From Bisporella sp. PMI_857 (lineage: Eukaryota; Ascomycota; Leotiomycetes; Helotiales; Helotiaceae): a DNA stretch of 64,000 bases. The notes under the pieces are model-generated. The model saw only the letters and a list, made by a program, of their open reading frames with translations, made no database searches and was not told where the DNA came from. The stretch's first letter is position 1. Each line of letters starts with the position of its first letter. The stretch lies in assembly GCA_021307315.1 (NCBI GenBank), contig JAJSPD010000021.1, positions 434,001-498,000 on the forward strand, written 5' to 3'. Positions 21,334-33,641 of this stretch are shown here, one piece after another. Both the position numbers and the translations under genes were made by a program.

Positions 21334-23583
21334 AGGTTTACACAAAAAAGTAGATGAGCCAGTGGCTTTGCTATAGCTCGGGAGGCGTTGTTTGATTTTG
21401 AGATACCTCTTTTCGTAACAATAAAGGCTCCACGCGTTGGCTCCTCTACTTCCTGAAAGACGAAAGTCTCAAATTTTATATTCCAAATAAAAATTATACC
21501 ATGTTTTCTTCTTTGCCTTTCGGAGCATCTACTTTGCTACCTACCAATCCATTTCAGGTGAAGGTGGGGTAAATATGAAATGCTTCACTAAGGCGTCCCC
21601 TCACCTCACAACTTTGCTTTCATTATTGGCCCAAGGCAGCCAGTTTTGCTTGCTTTGGAGTGTTGAGATTTTTGGCCAAGAAACACAAGATCTTGAAGGT
21701 CTGTATTGTGTACCTGTCTTATTAATCGCCTTTAGCAAAGTTTGGTCACAGGGATGAGATATGGGCATAACACACAGCAGCCGCACGCCACAAGTACCCT
21801 AGAGAAACACTGATTACCCCACATTGGAAAATAGTGGGTCAAAACCTGTCAACTAACAGCCAAACTGGTGTCCCCTGAATGGAATGGGATGGTCTGTTTA
21901 TTGAACTTTCAAGCTTGGGGCTGCGATTCGAAATTTTGGACCTAGTCTTGCATGTACAAAATTTCTATTCATGGCAGGCCCTAGAAGAAATACAGCGCAT
22001 CGTGCTTTGGTCCTTTACGGAAGACACTGATCTCCGGAAAACCAAACCTTGATAGATGCACTTCCTGAGACCGCACGACGTAATGGACAAAAATATATTC
22101 TGGAGTTGAGGTATCGCTAAACATCACTGCATGAGCCAATCCGGAGTGAAGGTATTTGTATTCAAGGGTACCAGCAGTTAAGATTCAAGGCCCTGCGGCA
22201 CATATTTTAATGCAGCGAGTTTCCAAGCTTGTCAAAATAAAATAACAAGTTTGGTTTTTTTAACAACAAGCCCTATAAAGACGCGCTGTGAATATTGCAT
22301 TCAAGGTTTAAATCAAAGATTTTAATTGAATAACAAGTTTACACGACTCACAAAAAAGCTGTAACAAGTCAGTTGACAAGCTGTACAGATATACACTCAT
22401 ATAGGCTAATACAGCGGTAGAGATAGTGGAATTACATGCTATTGTGAATCAGAGTTCCTGATTAGCGAATGGGCCTCTAGAGCTATAGCGCCACCTAGGT
22501 GATACAGACTGTATAGGTCAATACAGCTGTAGAATAATAGGAATCACCTATTGTAGTTATACCAATAAGCAGTACAGTTGTAGAGATTTAAATCCCAAAA
22601 ATTATTGGCTGTAGTGGCAGAGCGTGATCCGGAGCAAGTGCGGGAACTGGGAGCGAAGTTCTAAAGTACATACTAGGATTTAAAGGTCCGGTTCTAGTAG
22701 GAGATGCGGTAAGAGGTGTAATGAAGATCCCCTATAAGGCTAGTTTAGAGAGGGTATATGATGGAAAAGTTCTTAATTTATACCGGATCTAAGATTTGGT
22801 TGCCGTGAGAAAACGAGAGCCCAGAATTTCGGAAGGAATAGGAGTAGATGTGGTTCTATACGTAACCTCTTACCAAAACATCGCGAGCTGATCCAACGCT
22901 AAAGAAGTAATTCTAGTGTATGTAACTTTTTTGATCTACTCTTATTGGCTGTAAGCTGTACTGCTTATAACCAATACCGCGAAATTTTAGCCTGCTACAA
23001 AATATTTATCTCGCCCCCTTGACCTGCTTTTCGCTCCCAGACTTGCAAACAGCTAAAGCATTGGAGATGACCGAACTCGAACTGCTGACCTTTTCTAATT
23101 CAAGATTTTTGGTGACCTGACATTACTTGCTGCCTCTAGAGTTCCTTATTTATTATTTTGAACCCCTTTATTTTAGCGAGACTTGGCATTGGTCATTTCA
23201 AACTCTGCTGGCATATGCCATATTTCGAATATTTGGTTTATTCCGGGTCAAAAGTATGACTACGTATGTAATTCTTAGCAAATGGTCTTTACTGCATAGT
23301 ATTCTACATTCCGGTTCATGAATCTCTCAGGTATGCCATTTTCAGCAACTTCTGACCTCCCGATCTCTCTGACCTCTAATACAGTCAATCTAATAATTAC
23401 TTCCGGGAACTTTTGGGGCCATAGGATAGTAGGATAATATGGCTAGACTATCTTACCATTCAGGAGTCTATCTATTATTATTTTTCCCAATGCGGGCGCA
23501 GAACAAGGGTTAGCATTTGTGCCCACCTCATCCTTCTCTACCCGCCAAAATATCTTTCTCTCATACAAACATGAGCTGACTTG
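21334..23583. other. AT-rich stretch with probable transposon debris
   Basis: No intact gene. 22300-22980 is repeat-like: repeated (a)atacag(c/t) motifs and a 13-bp inverted repeat, ataagcagtacag at 22565-22577 and its complement at 22956-22968. Between them broken frames read KVLNLYRI and RKREPRISEG, not assigned. Confidence 0.35.
22565..22968. repeat. 13-bp inverted repeat pair bounding about 400 bp
   Basis: ataagcagtacag (22565-22577) recurs as its exact reverse complement, ctgtactgcttat (22956-22968). Flanks share further partial complementarity (accaat..gtagag and ccaatacc). Could be the ends of a small non-autonomous element. No target duplication identified. Confidence 0.4.
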
Positions 23584-24760
23584 TTAAGCGGCAGCGACAC
23601 CAACTGCAACGCCAAATAGATTCGCATGGCGCATAGTGAGGCTCAAAATAGTGATGAGAGCGCCGCCAGCGATAGCAAGGATATAAGTCGTACTGATGGG
23701 CACTTACGATTGCATTGGTAGCGGAGCTGGATGTCTGGGGACAGGCTCTGCACGAGGCCAGAGTGGATACTTAAGATGGCGGCTTGAATATCAGCAGACT
23801 GGATGTTAGGGAGAATCTTCTGGATCTTGTCCTGGATATTGTTGAGTAGAATGGCATTGGCAACGGCTAAGGCGACAATAATACCCACAAACTGGGCCTG
23901 TGTAATGAAGCCGATAGCAGATGGGATATTTTCCGGGCTGACAACGGCTTGGGTGACTGAAAAGGACGCTTGGAGGACCACTCCAACCTCAGCACCTAGT
24001 ACCATTGTATAGCCGTATACTTGGCTTGTGGAGGCGTCTAGGTCGATAGTGCACACGAGAGCGGAGCTAATCGCTATGAAAATGCTACCTACCAAGTACT
24101 TAGCATATAGTAGCTTGACTTAGCTATAGAGCACCGCTGACAGAGCTAAAAACCGCCATGACAATAATATAGGGAGGCAGCCGCACACCAGCGTCGAGCG
24201 CGTTGTCGTTGCGAGTGAACTGGAAGAGAATGGGCACCATATAGATGGGAACAAATGCGCACGCCCCGGCTGCCGCTGTGATGCTGAAGAGGATAAGTAT
24301 TGTGTGGGATTGGAAGAACTGCGCAAGAATAATATGCCGTGACAGTGTGGTAAAGATATAACAAACAAAGCAATAATACGCTCGGAGCTCCACGGATATG
24401 TGATGCCGCCTCAATTAATAGCCAAGATGAATGATGTCAGAGCCACGGCTTGCAGCACGATCCCACTGTAATCCACCTCAACCGCCCGTTCCTTGACCCG
24501 ACGCTCCAGGACGGGGATCCTTGCTAGGTAGCAGGAATATATAGAGACAGCACCGATCAAGAGGTTGATATAAAATGCCTATCGCTAGCCGACTGAGGAC
24601 TGGCTGACGACGCTGCCGACAACCGAGCAAACACGATGCCGAGGCACCAAGGTATATCCCGTCCCGAAAACATATACTAGGTGTTCGTCCATCGTGGTGA
24701 TCATTGCAATATTCGCCATAAGTCCGTTGTAGAGAATTATTTATGCCTGCCCAAATCCAC
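23584..24760 (-). pseudogene. Broken 14-TM MFS drug/toxin exporter (DHA2 type)
   Basis: Relic of a DHA2-type H+ antiporter like the efflux pumps found in fungal toxin clusters. In minus-strand order: HLVYVFGTGYTL near 24690, AFYINLLIGA near 24570, VEVDYSGIVLQAVALTSFILA near 24450, HTILILFSITAAAGACAFVP near 24290, DLDASTSQVYGYTMVLGAEVG near 24030, SPENIPSAIGFITQAQFVGI near 23940, and the end TTYILAIAGGALITILSL and LFGVAVGVAAA near 23590. Several frame changes and stops separate these; the N-terminal third is missing. It is oriented as the P450 and hydrolase genes upstream, as expected of a cluster exporter. Confidence 0.85.
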
Positions 24761-25217
24761 CGCCTACTGACTAAAGCATCTTCTACACTTGTTTAGGTTT
24801 GGCGGTTATATATTAGGCTTAACTCCGATAATATATAAAGGAACTATCTTTTGTACTTATATGCATATTCCTTTCTTCCAATTATATAATATCGGAATTC
24901 GCTTTGGTTGAGTGGTGGGAGATGATATTCGGCACGTGGCTTGTGACCAGCGTGTGACAGCGACCAACCCTTTAATCTAAATCCAACATTAACGCCAACA
25001 GGCATCTGCTCATACATCAATTTTACCATCTTCGAAGTTTAGCTTTTATCTGTCTTTGTCTCGTCCATTAGTTCAGTATCTAAGCATTGGTTTCACTGTA
25101 CTAGCTACGTAAAACTGTTCGCCTACAATCCACAGCTTATGCTGATTGAACCTATCCTCCATCCAACCTCCACTGTTTCATTCTACATACTCTATTGTTA
25201 TTCCAGTTCTCTTGGCA
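24761..25217. other. Intergenic, divergent promoter region
   Basis: No gene recognised between the exporter relic and the small gene at 25218. Confidence 0.4.
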
Positions 25218-26077
25218 ATGGATACTCCAAATCAATTGCTAGATCCTGGCGCACGTCAAGGACATATAGGTGGTGGCTCAGCACAGCGATCACCTCCAAA
25301 TCGCCGTACCATATTCTTCTTCAACACCATTTCCATACGAGGCTGGCCTTCACGGGGTGGATTAATTGTTCTGCATTGGGTGACAGCTCTCGACTTCGAA
25401 TTCCTAGGATTCGACGCAGTCAATCCTCCCCTTCGTCGCGACTCAAATCAGGACGCTGAAGACGAGTTCTGTCAAAGGCTCCTGCTACTTGGCGCAAAAA
25501 AGGTATGATAGCCGAGACCGTTATCGATTTATTTGTGGCGTCGAGGAAGAATCGCGACCACACATCATGGCGTTGGAGAATGAAGAGGAAGGTGCACATG
25601 TGCCGTCAACTATGGAGCGGCGGTGGATTAGTGTTGGCTATCCCAGCGGTCCCAAAGGTGGGTTGTGGGTATCTGAATATGATACAACCATGTATGGTAT
25701 GCAGGAGCAATACAACCTAGTTCCACCTTCTGCCGTAAGTACCAAAATGCCTGGGCAGAGTTCTCCGAGATTCCGAGGGCTGGTCTGTCATGGAATCATG
25801 GGGCTCAACGGCTTGCATATCTCTGGAATGACCACTGATCAAAGTTGCTCTTTTTGTTCAAGTTCTCCGTGATTGCTAAACTGACTCTGGACTATTCACA
25901 GGTTCAGGTGCTGCTGGCCAAGACCATGAACGAGAAATGTGAGGTGTTGAAGAGCTTGGGTGCAAAATTCTATGCTGCGTTGAGGATTATGACGGTCCGT
26001 CGTGCTTGAGAGCATGGAAAGAGAAAAAGAACGGAGAATTTGGGCCTCTGGTACGGACACGGTATGTGGAAGACTAG
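25218..26077 (+). pseudogene. Conserved fungal protein of unknown function, two one-base frameshifts
   Basis: About 215-residue protein without a named domain. ATG at 25218 (MDTPNQLLDPGARQGHIGG); blocks RGGLIVLHWVTALDFEFLGF, ERRWISVGYPSGPKGGLWVSEYD, MNEKCEVLKSLGAKFY and, after the second shift, EKKNGEFGPLVRTRYVED then TAG at 26075-26077. One intron, 25735-25901 (GTAAGT..CACAG). The frame slips at an A6 run near 25495 (LLLLGAKK to RYDSRDRYRF) and again near 25985 (FYAAL to EDYDGPS; one G missing). Aromatic and acidic composition suggests a small soluble protein. Both slips are single bases, so the gene may be intact if they are sequencing errors. Confidence 0.7.
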
Positions 26078-26624
26078 CAGTAGAGAGTTAGCACATCTCT
26101 TTTCTGTCTCAATATGCCGTATCCGCATAGTACTTTTGTTTTCGGTAGCTCGCCTTTCAACTAGTAAGAGGTAGGAAAGTTTTCAGCGCTAATAGAGATC
26201 TGTTTTTCTCTCTCTAAGATAATATCATGGTAATATTCCTGAAGGCATCTTTAACGTAGCCCTCTTAGTAGATCCACTCAATCCCCAAAGATTACGTGCC
26301 TCAAATTCCCTGCAACTCCACGACTCTCACACTTTTCATAACCATGTCTTCCCTATACACCTCATTCCTGGATGCTCTCTGAAGCTATTTGAAATGGCAC
26401 TGAGGCTAAGTGTCTTCAGGCCCGATCCCTTCAAACTATATAGCTCTCAATATAATAGCTAATGCCGCTATAACAACTACCCTTCTCTTTCTTCACAGAT
26501 ACATGTATGTAGTCGTTGGTTATCTCCTATCACGAAAATATCTTTCTCGCTAGTTATCAACTGGAAAGCGGATCGCGAGGTTGCAAATTTCCATCATTCG
26601 TGTCACAGTTACTCCTCGGAGGCC
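26078..26624. other. Intergenic between convergent genes
   Basis: 3' flanks; nothing recognised. Confidence 0.4.
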
Positions 26625-28687
26625 CTATTCCAAATGAGGTCCAGGTGATTTCGGATTTGGTCTCGGTCCTGAAGCGGGATCTGACTTGGGACCTGGCTTG
26701 TGAGGTTTGGGTTCTGGAGCTGGTGTATTGTCGCCATTTATCTTGTAAAAATAGGTTCCACAGCCGACATCAACACTTGCGGTGGTTGCCATATTCTATA
26801 AGGTTAAATATACATTAGCATTCACCCGCTGACGGTTATATACAACCTTTGTACACTATAACTTCAGACGACTGGATACGACTTACATTTTGTTGGCCAC
26901 CTCCATGCCCACAAGGCGATAATGCCATGCGTTTATATGCTTCATTGCAAACACTACTGCAGGTTCTACTTCCACTAACAGGTGTCCAATCAAGTTCAAA
27001 ATTATACGCTGTATAAGAACCTAGATTAGGAGGAGGTGTTCTTCTAAGGCGCCGACGACGGCCTGGTGACTTTTGTTTGCCGGAAGAGTCGACATTCCAC
27101 AACAACTTAGTCTTCTGGGATTTGCCTACTGTGTCGCAGAAGCCGCCGAATACACTCCCTGCAGTACCTGTGAAGATGTTATACGGTACGCCACTAACAA
27201 TATTTAAGTCGCATTTTGGCGAGGAAGTTGAGCCAGCTGGAGGTGTGACTGCAATAGCCGCCTGCGCGCCGCCATACTTATCTCCACATCCTCCGTAACG
27301 AGGGCTATCAGGAGGGTTTTTCTCACGCCCATCTATCAATTCTCCGTCCTGGATATCCGTGGAGGTTGCGGCAGTAGGCGAGGAGGTCTTCAAATCCTCA
27401 TCTGATTTGGTATTACCATACAGTGGTTCCTTGTGGGTTATCGAATCCCGTGGGTTTCCATATACCTTTTTTGATCCCGGACTAGGATCACTAGGGTACA
27501 TGCCGATTTGGTCTTGCAAATATATTGCAAGCGCAAAATATGCATAGTTATCTGCATTCCGCTGTGCGTAATAGCCCGACCATTTAGCAGCGGAAGGGCG
27601 CCAATTTCTTATCATTTTGGCGGCGTAGGGGCTGTAACCCATGTGCCAGTCGAGTTCCTTTCCGTCGGCGTACTGAACCTCAAGATCCGAAACATATGGG
27701 CTTTTCGAGTCAGCCTTATTTCCAGCGTTCATGAACCAGTCCAGATGAGTTATTTCATGAAAAAAACAGCGAGCTCTGTTGTTCCATTTCGCTAAATCAC
27801 GCTTGTTAGCAACAGAAAGTTTCTTCCCCTGAGTGATTGCATCGCTGAAGGTTGGTAAATTGAAAAAATTGGTGCAAAAGGTGATTCGGTTATATTTCTG
27901 CTTTGGATCGTATTTATTTGGAGCGGTATCACTAAATGCTTCTGACTTCCTCTCACCCCGACCAACAGGCAGTTCACCAGTTGCAGGGCAGTTACCATTC
28001 TTTGGGGGGAGTCTTTGGCATCACCACACACATCCGATGGGTCGGTACTTTTCTCCCCTTTAATGCCGTCGCTGCATCTGACCTATAATTTCGTAATCTT
28101 TGCTAATATTTTTGTATAAGACTCAAAAATGTACCTCAATCCAGAGAACCTGCCACCAGGTCCATGGGTGCGTTGGAAACGGCCTCATCCATGGATAGTT
28201 GTATATTTGTTGTGACGCAGCAAATATTTCCGTAATCAAGCACTCGTTAGCTACTCCTCACAAGACACTTATTTCAGGGTTTTTATATGGTGGCTCACGT
28301 TGTATTTCTGCCCGACGCTCGTCGGAGAGCTTATTACGTCCACTTTTAGGGCCTCAGAAGTCGCTGTCCGCATCTCCATTCCAATCTATTTTATTCCACA
28401 ATTTTGGCTGCTGGGCTAGTGTGTAAAAGTCGTCATAAGCATCCGAAATTGCTTGTTTTTCACCACTCTTGCAGCCTTTCCATCCATACAGGTGTGTGCC
28501 TCTGATATTCTCAATGGTGGGATTAGCGCCGTCGGCTGTCGTGAGGGAAGGGTATGGTGGAAATAGACCTTTAGAGAAATCTGGTGCCTCGGTCATGATT
28601 TGGGATAAAGTAATATTTGGGTTTGCAGTCGTCATTGTGTACAGAGAAAGGAAGCAAAGCCACTTTGAAATGGCTCCAGTAAAACAT
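26625..28687 (-). pseudogene. Zincin metallopeptidase with Pro-rich tail, broken
   Basis: Fungal metallopeptidase of the zincin class. The zinc motif HExxH occurs as FFHEITHLDWFMN near 27745, followed by YADGKELDWHMGYSPYAAKM (third ligand region). N-terminal exon (from about 28635): MTTANPNITLSQ, YGWKGCKSGEKQAISDAYDD. A hydrophobic start (MFYWSHFKVALLPF) at 28687 lies one frame away and may be the true signal peptide. C-terminal intron 26796-26886 leads to TASVDVGCGTYFYKINGD and a tail of K-P-x-P repeats ending TAG at 26625-26627. Lesions: TGA at 28354-28356 where Trp is expected (SDF*GPKSG), and a one-base loss in a C6 run at about 28004-28009. Other family motifs and introns are intact, so loss is recent. 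Likely an extracellular protease. Confidence 0.78.
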
Positions 28688-29714
28688 CCTGAAAACCAGT
28701 GTATGTGAAAGCAGCAAGAATCTTCACTACAATATTGACTGAAGAAGAAAAATGATATCTAGAATCTACAAAAACCTCAACAGAGGGATATTTATATCTG
28801 GCAAGGCAAGGCATGCACAATTTGGTAAGTCTAGGTGTCTATTTAGGTCTACAGCGGAATCCCATACATAATATCATACCAACTCACTGAGTAATACCTT
28901 TGGGGCTCGGTATACTGTGCTATGCTTCACCTAAATCCATCTTAAATGGAATCCTCCAAACATGAGCAAAAACTGAACCAACACAATACAAAGGATTACC
29001 CAGAAAACCCATCACCAAAACCTGAAAGTAGCGCAATGTTCCACCTAACCTTAAACTATAAGGAAAAACAATCCCGTTCTGGGCATAATTTTCCCCTTTG
29101 GGCACTGGTTCGACGCTTCAGGCAATGCTAGATTGCAAATGTTGGTTACCGACACAGCCCGCTAGCTCAGCAAGGTGTGCAGTGCAGGAGCTTGAAGCCA
29201 CCCAACAAGTATATTTATGGCGGGGCTGGGATAGAAATGTGCCAGCCTCTCTTGGCTTGTTAAAGGGTAACTTTAATTTGTTGCATTGTCACAACAAGCT
29301 TGAAGGGTATAGAAAGTGGCCTACTCCTTACTAAAAGCAGTTGCAAGAAAATGTCACATGCATTGATGTAGGACCTGCAAGACTCCAAAAAGTAGCAAAT
29401 TTGAGGAAAATCGATGACCGGAGAGTATCTTTTTTTGTAGTCTGCAGGGCCTTTAAAGATTCTGGTCCTTTAGCAGCGTTCTCTTAAAAAAATCGTATGG
29501 TCATTCAAAATGGGACATGAGTACTAGACCATAATTCAAGGTCTAGTAGTCTTGGCGACTTTCAACCTTTATTGAACTAGCTTTATGTTGTTTGAATTAT
29601 TTACCTAACTCCTCGAGGTTTGTGGCTCACCAGCGCGACCCAAGGCCTTGGCTTAGCTACAAAGGGCTTTTGATCAAGAGCACCTAGTTTCTATCAAGTC
29701 ACTGCTTCGCTCAT
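28688..29714. other. Gene-free spacer
   Basis: No gene. A run near 29156 (gcccgctagctcagc) looks like a tRNA start but no fold follows. Confidence 0.4.
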
Positions 29715-31368
29715 TTAGTTTAGAAGGCTAATTCTTCCAGCGGCCAGTTTTACAAATATCTCATTACACCGTGCAGGACCCATCATTCCTAAGGTCGCAC
29801 AAGCACGTGTTCGCCGCCGACTTTCGTACTCACTGTCCGTGATATTGCCACAGCGGCCATGTGGGCCAAAAGCATAAGTCTGCTTCTCCAGCCATGGGAC
29901 ATGTCCGTTGCAGAAGGTCACCCATTTGTTACGGATGCTTTGCTGAACCGCCGCTACAGCTGCATTTTCTGTGAAATCAAGCCTTCCAAAAAGCATAGTG
30001 AGCTCGACTGCATGATGTGCTCTGCTTGATGACTGCCATGGGTTGGCCTGATCAAAGACATAGTCATAGACAGTTTTTCCAGCTTGACGATATGCGGCTT
30101 TAATTGCCATAACTGGATATGCGAATCTGACATCGTTGATAAAATCCAGTGCCCCGAGTTTGCATGCTGTTGGCCTGTCTATAATAATGTTGTACAGCCG
30201 CTTTAGCTCCTGAGTGTTGTCAATATCCGAGTCGAAGCATGCTTCGATTTCAGCAGCAGTCATAGCTTCAACACCATTGCGCCATATGACGGACTCATAT
30301 TCGACATCTCCTACCAGAAGTTCTTCGACGTGACTCATTCGAGTTTCCCAGCCTTGTAGATCTTCGGTCAGCTGCAACCACATAGAGACAATTTTTGACT
30401 CTATGAGTGCGCCGAGTAGCTTTTGCACTGGGGCGCTGGCGAGAGACAAGCCATCTTTGGCTAGTATTTCTTCTAGATGGCCGCACATTGCATCGCCACG
30501 ACTCATGTCCTGCGGTGGTGAGAGATAAAGAGATCCGGATTGCAGGATCGCTCTTTGCACGGGGGCACCTGTAATCATATGAGCGTGGACGTAAACAGCG
30601 CCTGCACTTTCTCCACCCAAGGTCATATTATTCTATATGTATAAAGATGCGTCAGTGTAAGAAAACTAGCTTGTAGCAGAGCAGCGCTGACCGGATCTCC
30701 GCCAAAGAGTTCGATATTCTTGGCGACCCATTCAACCGCCAGCCGCTGATCTTTGAGCGCGAGATTCTTGCTTCCATGTCCATTTCCGAATGCAAAGATG
30801 TTTAGCCTGTAGTTGACAAATACCAAAATCATGGGCTCGCCTTCTTTGATAGAATTTGCCACAAATGGAACCGTATCAGCACATGGTGAGGATGCCGGCA
30901 TAAAGGTCATAACCTGCGAGCCTCCTGAGCAGCGTCAGACGCGAGTCTATTTACTCTACATACTGGGGATGACTAGCCATGAATCCAGATCAAGACTGGC
31001 AGTCTCCTGGAAGGCGTTGCTGGTACTGTGATATCCAAGTTCAAGCAACCGAACTCATCTTGCTGCAAAGGCGGCTCCTGGGCTTTGATGCTTTCTGGTA
31101 TGCGCAAGAGATGATGAAAGTCTGTAGAAACTTGTGGACATATCGGTCTGAATTCCGTTGTGTTAGCAGAGGTCCAGTGCGTAGATGTTTGGAGGCCGTC
31201 TGAGGAAAACCCTCACCCATATTTTGTACAGTCAACTTTGTCAGTCAAATTATCATACGAGATGGCTTCAGGATTTGCAAATCTTGAAGGAATTCTACCA
31301 TACGGAATTCCTCTGAATTGCTGCACCTTCTGGCCATCGAAAATTTCCACAGCAGGCTGGAAGTGCAT
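29715..31368 (-). CDS. Carboxylesterase type B (esterase 1)
   Basis: 490-residue alpha/beta-hydrolase carboxylesterase (cholinesterase/lipase family). Exons on the minus strand: 31217-31368, 30978-31147, 30692-30924 and 29715-30632; frames join exactly. N-terminus VEIFDGQKVQQFRGIPYGR; CLNLDITVPA; LPVLIWIHG; FVNYRLNIFAFG; nucleophile GGESAGAVYVHAH (Ser in G-E-S-A-G); catalytic His probably in SSSRAHHAVEL. No signal peptide, so probably intracellular. Intron 2 (30925-30977) needs a GC donor (GCTAGT) instead of GT; the GT alternatives break the frame (IHG* next codon TAG). If that donor does not splice, the gene is dead. It lies head to head with esterase 2, whose ATG is 469 bp away. Confidence 0.83.
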
Positions 31369-31837
31369 AACAAAGGATCCGCCCTGAGGCATGCTGAACT
31401 AACTTTACTACGATATCAATGAGATTTCGTACGATTTTAGGGTGACATGGGGATCGGGCAGATATGGGCAAAGATGGTGTAATGCAGAGTAGTCCTTGGT
31501 TTTCTGCACATTTGCTCGGACAACATGAAGTCGTACAAAGAGAATACAGAAGGATCAGAACAACACGAATAGTTTTTTTGTATTCATTCAATACTGTCTG
31601 TGCTTGCTGCCTTTATGTGAGGTTGAGCAAAAGAGACCCCACATCCTAACTGTAAGGGTACCCCGTAGATTCCCCCACCCAACTTATTAATGACAGCTGA
31701 TTGTGCAACCTTCGTACTGCCCGCCAGGCTTTCTCCACGTGATGATTTGCAGTGTATAAGAATTACATCGCGCAGAGGCATCATCGAACTTTGTATAGAT
31801 TCTTGCGATCCAAGTGTTCACATTCCACCGACACAAC
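31369..31837. promoter_or_regulatory. Shared divergent promoter of the two carboxylesterases
   Basis: 469 bp separate the two start codons (31368 minus, 31838 plus). No other gene fits here, so both promoters must lie in or near this segment. A short TATA-like motif is not obvious; regulator sites cannot be named. Confidence 0.55.
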
Positions 31838-33641
31838 ATGTCTTCCACAAACCTTCCGACTCGGGGGTTCTTAGGGCACGATGGAATTATCCAGTATCTC
31901 GGTATCAAATACGCTACCCTCAAGAACGCCTTTTCAGATGCACAAATTTTTGACTATCATGACCTCGAGAGCTTAAATGCTACAACTTACGGGTATGTAA
32001 AATTCTCTAACCTCTTTCAGGTGCACATGGAAGGATTCAAGCAGCTCAAAGGTTGACATACAGGATTCTAGGCCATCTGCTATTTTGGCACCTGATGCTT
32101 GCAACACCGAATTCGGCCTGATTCAGAAGTCTTTGCCTATTACTGAAGCTCCCCAATCGGAGACCGAGTGTCTCAATTTAAACATCACGGCGCCGGTAGA
32201 GACCTTAAGCGAATCCTCTGCACTTCCTGTTTTCGTCTTCATTCATGGCGGCGGCTTCGGGACTGGCTCGAATTCATGGCCACAATACGATCAGGGGAGA
32301 ATTATCCAGCTATCCCGAGACATGCGCACTCCGGTTGTTGGAGTTGGGATTAAGTATTTTCCCCAATATCTTCTTGGTAATAACAACTAATTACTATAGC
32401 TACCGATTAGGTCCATCCGGCTTCATGACTTCAAAAGAGCTGCAGGATCACGGATTCAGTGCCAATAACGGTCTAAGTGACCAATTAGTGGCGTTACGTT
32501 GGATCCAGAAACATATTGCTCTATTTGGTGGAGATCCTAAAAAGGTCACATGTATTGGCGAAAGCGCTGGAGGAGGTAAGCTGTACCACAAATACATCTC
32601 ATTGCAGAATTATACGCTGATGAGTGCAGTCTCTGTCATGCACCAGATTGAGATGAATGGAATCGATCTTCCTTTTCAACAAGTTGTGAACATGAGTGGA
32701 ACTCCTCTGATGCTGAAACCTCTGTCTCCAGTCATTGCCGAGAGTATCTACCAGACTGTCACGAGTATCCTCGGACTTGGTAATCTTCCAGGGGAAGAAC
32801 GCGTCACAGCTTTGACCGCAATTCCGGCCGCCGAACTACTATCCAAACTCCCACCGGGTCTTCCATTCATGCCAGTGCTAGATGGGCACGTTCTCAAAAA
32901 TGAGATCAGCTTTGCACAACTGCAAGATGGAACGGGACCCAGTCAATCACCAAACATCAACTTGCTTATCGGTAGTTGTGACATGGATGTAAGTAGAGTT
33001 GGCTTGGAAACTTCCTTCCTTACGGTACCATTAGCACTGTTGACTCAGTCGTCCTTTAGTCTAGCATCTTCGGAATCATGTTGGCCGCAAGAAAGAGTGG
33101 TTCACTTGAGCGCTTCAAGAAGATACTCAATGAAGCAGAGCCAAAATACGCGTCAGAACTCATGGCAGCCTATCATATCCAAGATGGCATGAGTGACGAC
33201 GAGGCGTGGCCATTAATTATGAACTTCGCGAATGACATCTCTTTCCATGCTACGGCAGAAGCGTACGCTGCTGCTTGGCCATCACCAACATACAGGTATC
33301 GATTTCGAGAACCAAACCCATGGGAAGGCCCTTGGGAAGGCCACTCAACCCATGTTCTGGACATTGCGTACCTGTTTCTGAATTACACTGAGCATCTAAC
33401 GCCGTCCCAGGAAGAGGTGGCCGTCCAATTCGCCACAGACTTGATTCACTTCATCAATCAAAACGCGCCGTTTCAAAAATTTGAACAAGGACAAAGATAT
33501 GTCAAGGAGTACATCTCAAAGGACGGTGAAGTTATAACCAAAGATAGGTCGAAAGAAGAGGCTGCTTTTTGGCCAGTGTTATTTTCTCGCATTGGATACG
33601 ATAGTCTCCTGGGTGTGTGGGGAAGATTTATGGGCAGCTAG
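31838..33641 (+). CDS. Carboxylesterase type B (esterase 2)
   Basis: 517-residue carboxylesterase from five exons: 31838-31992, 32072-32353, 32400-32575, 32630-32988 and 33060-33641; all four junctions keep frame with GT..AG borders. Blocks: IIQYLGIKYAT, ETECLNLNITAP, LPVFVFIHGGGFGTGSNSWP (oxyanion hole HGGGF), GINYRLGPSGFM across intron 2, HIALFGGDPKKVTCIGESAGG (nucleophile Ser), MSGTPLMLKPL, and a C-terminal His block EGHSTHVLDIAYLF. No signal peptide. It differs strongly from esterase 1 at the N-terminus and in introns, so the pair is not a recent duplication. TAG at 33639-33641 ends it. The SDR 570 bp downstream has the same orientation; joint action on an ester and the released alcohol is possible but unproven. 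Confidence 0.9.

Noticed and set aside
29156..29230. tRNA-like start gcccgctagctcagc
   Set aside because: No matching acceptor stem, anticodon stem or T-loop follows.
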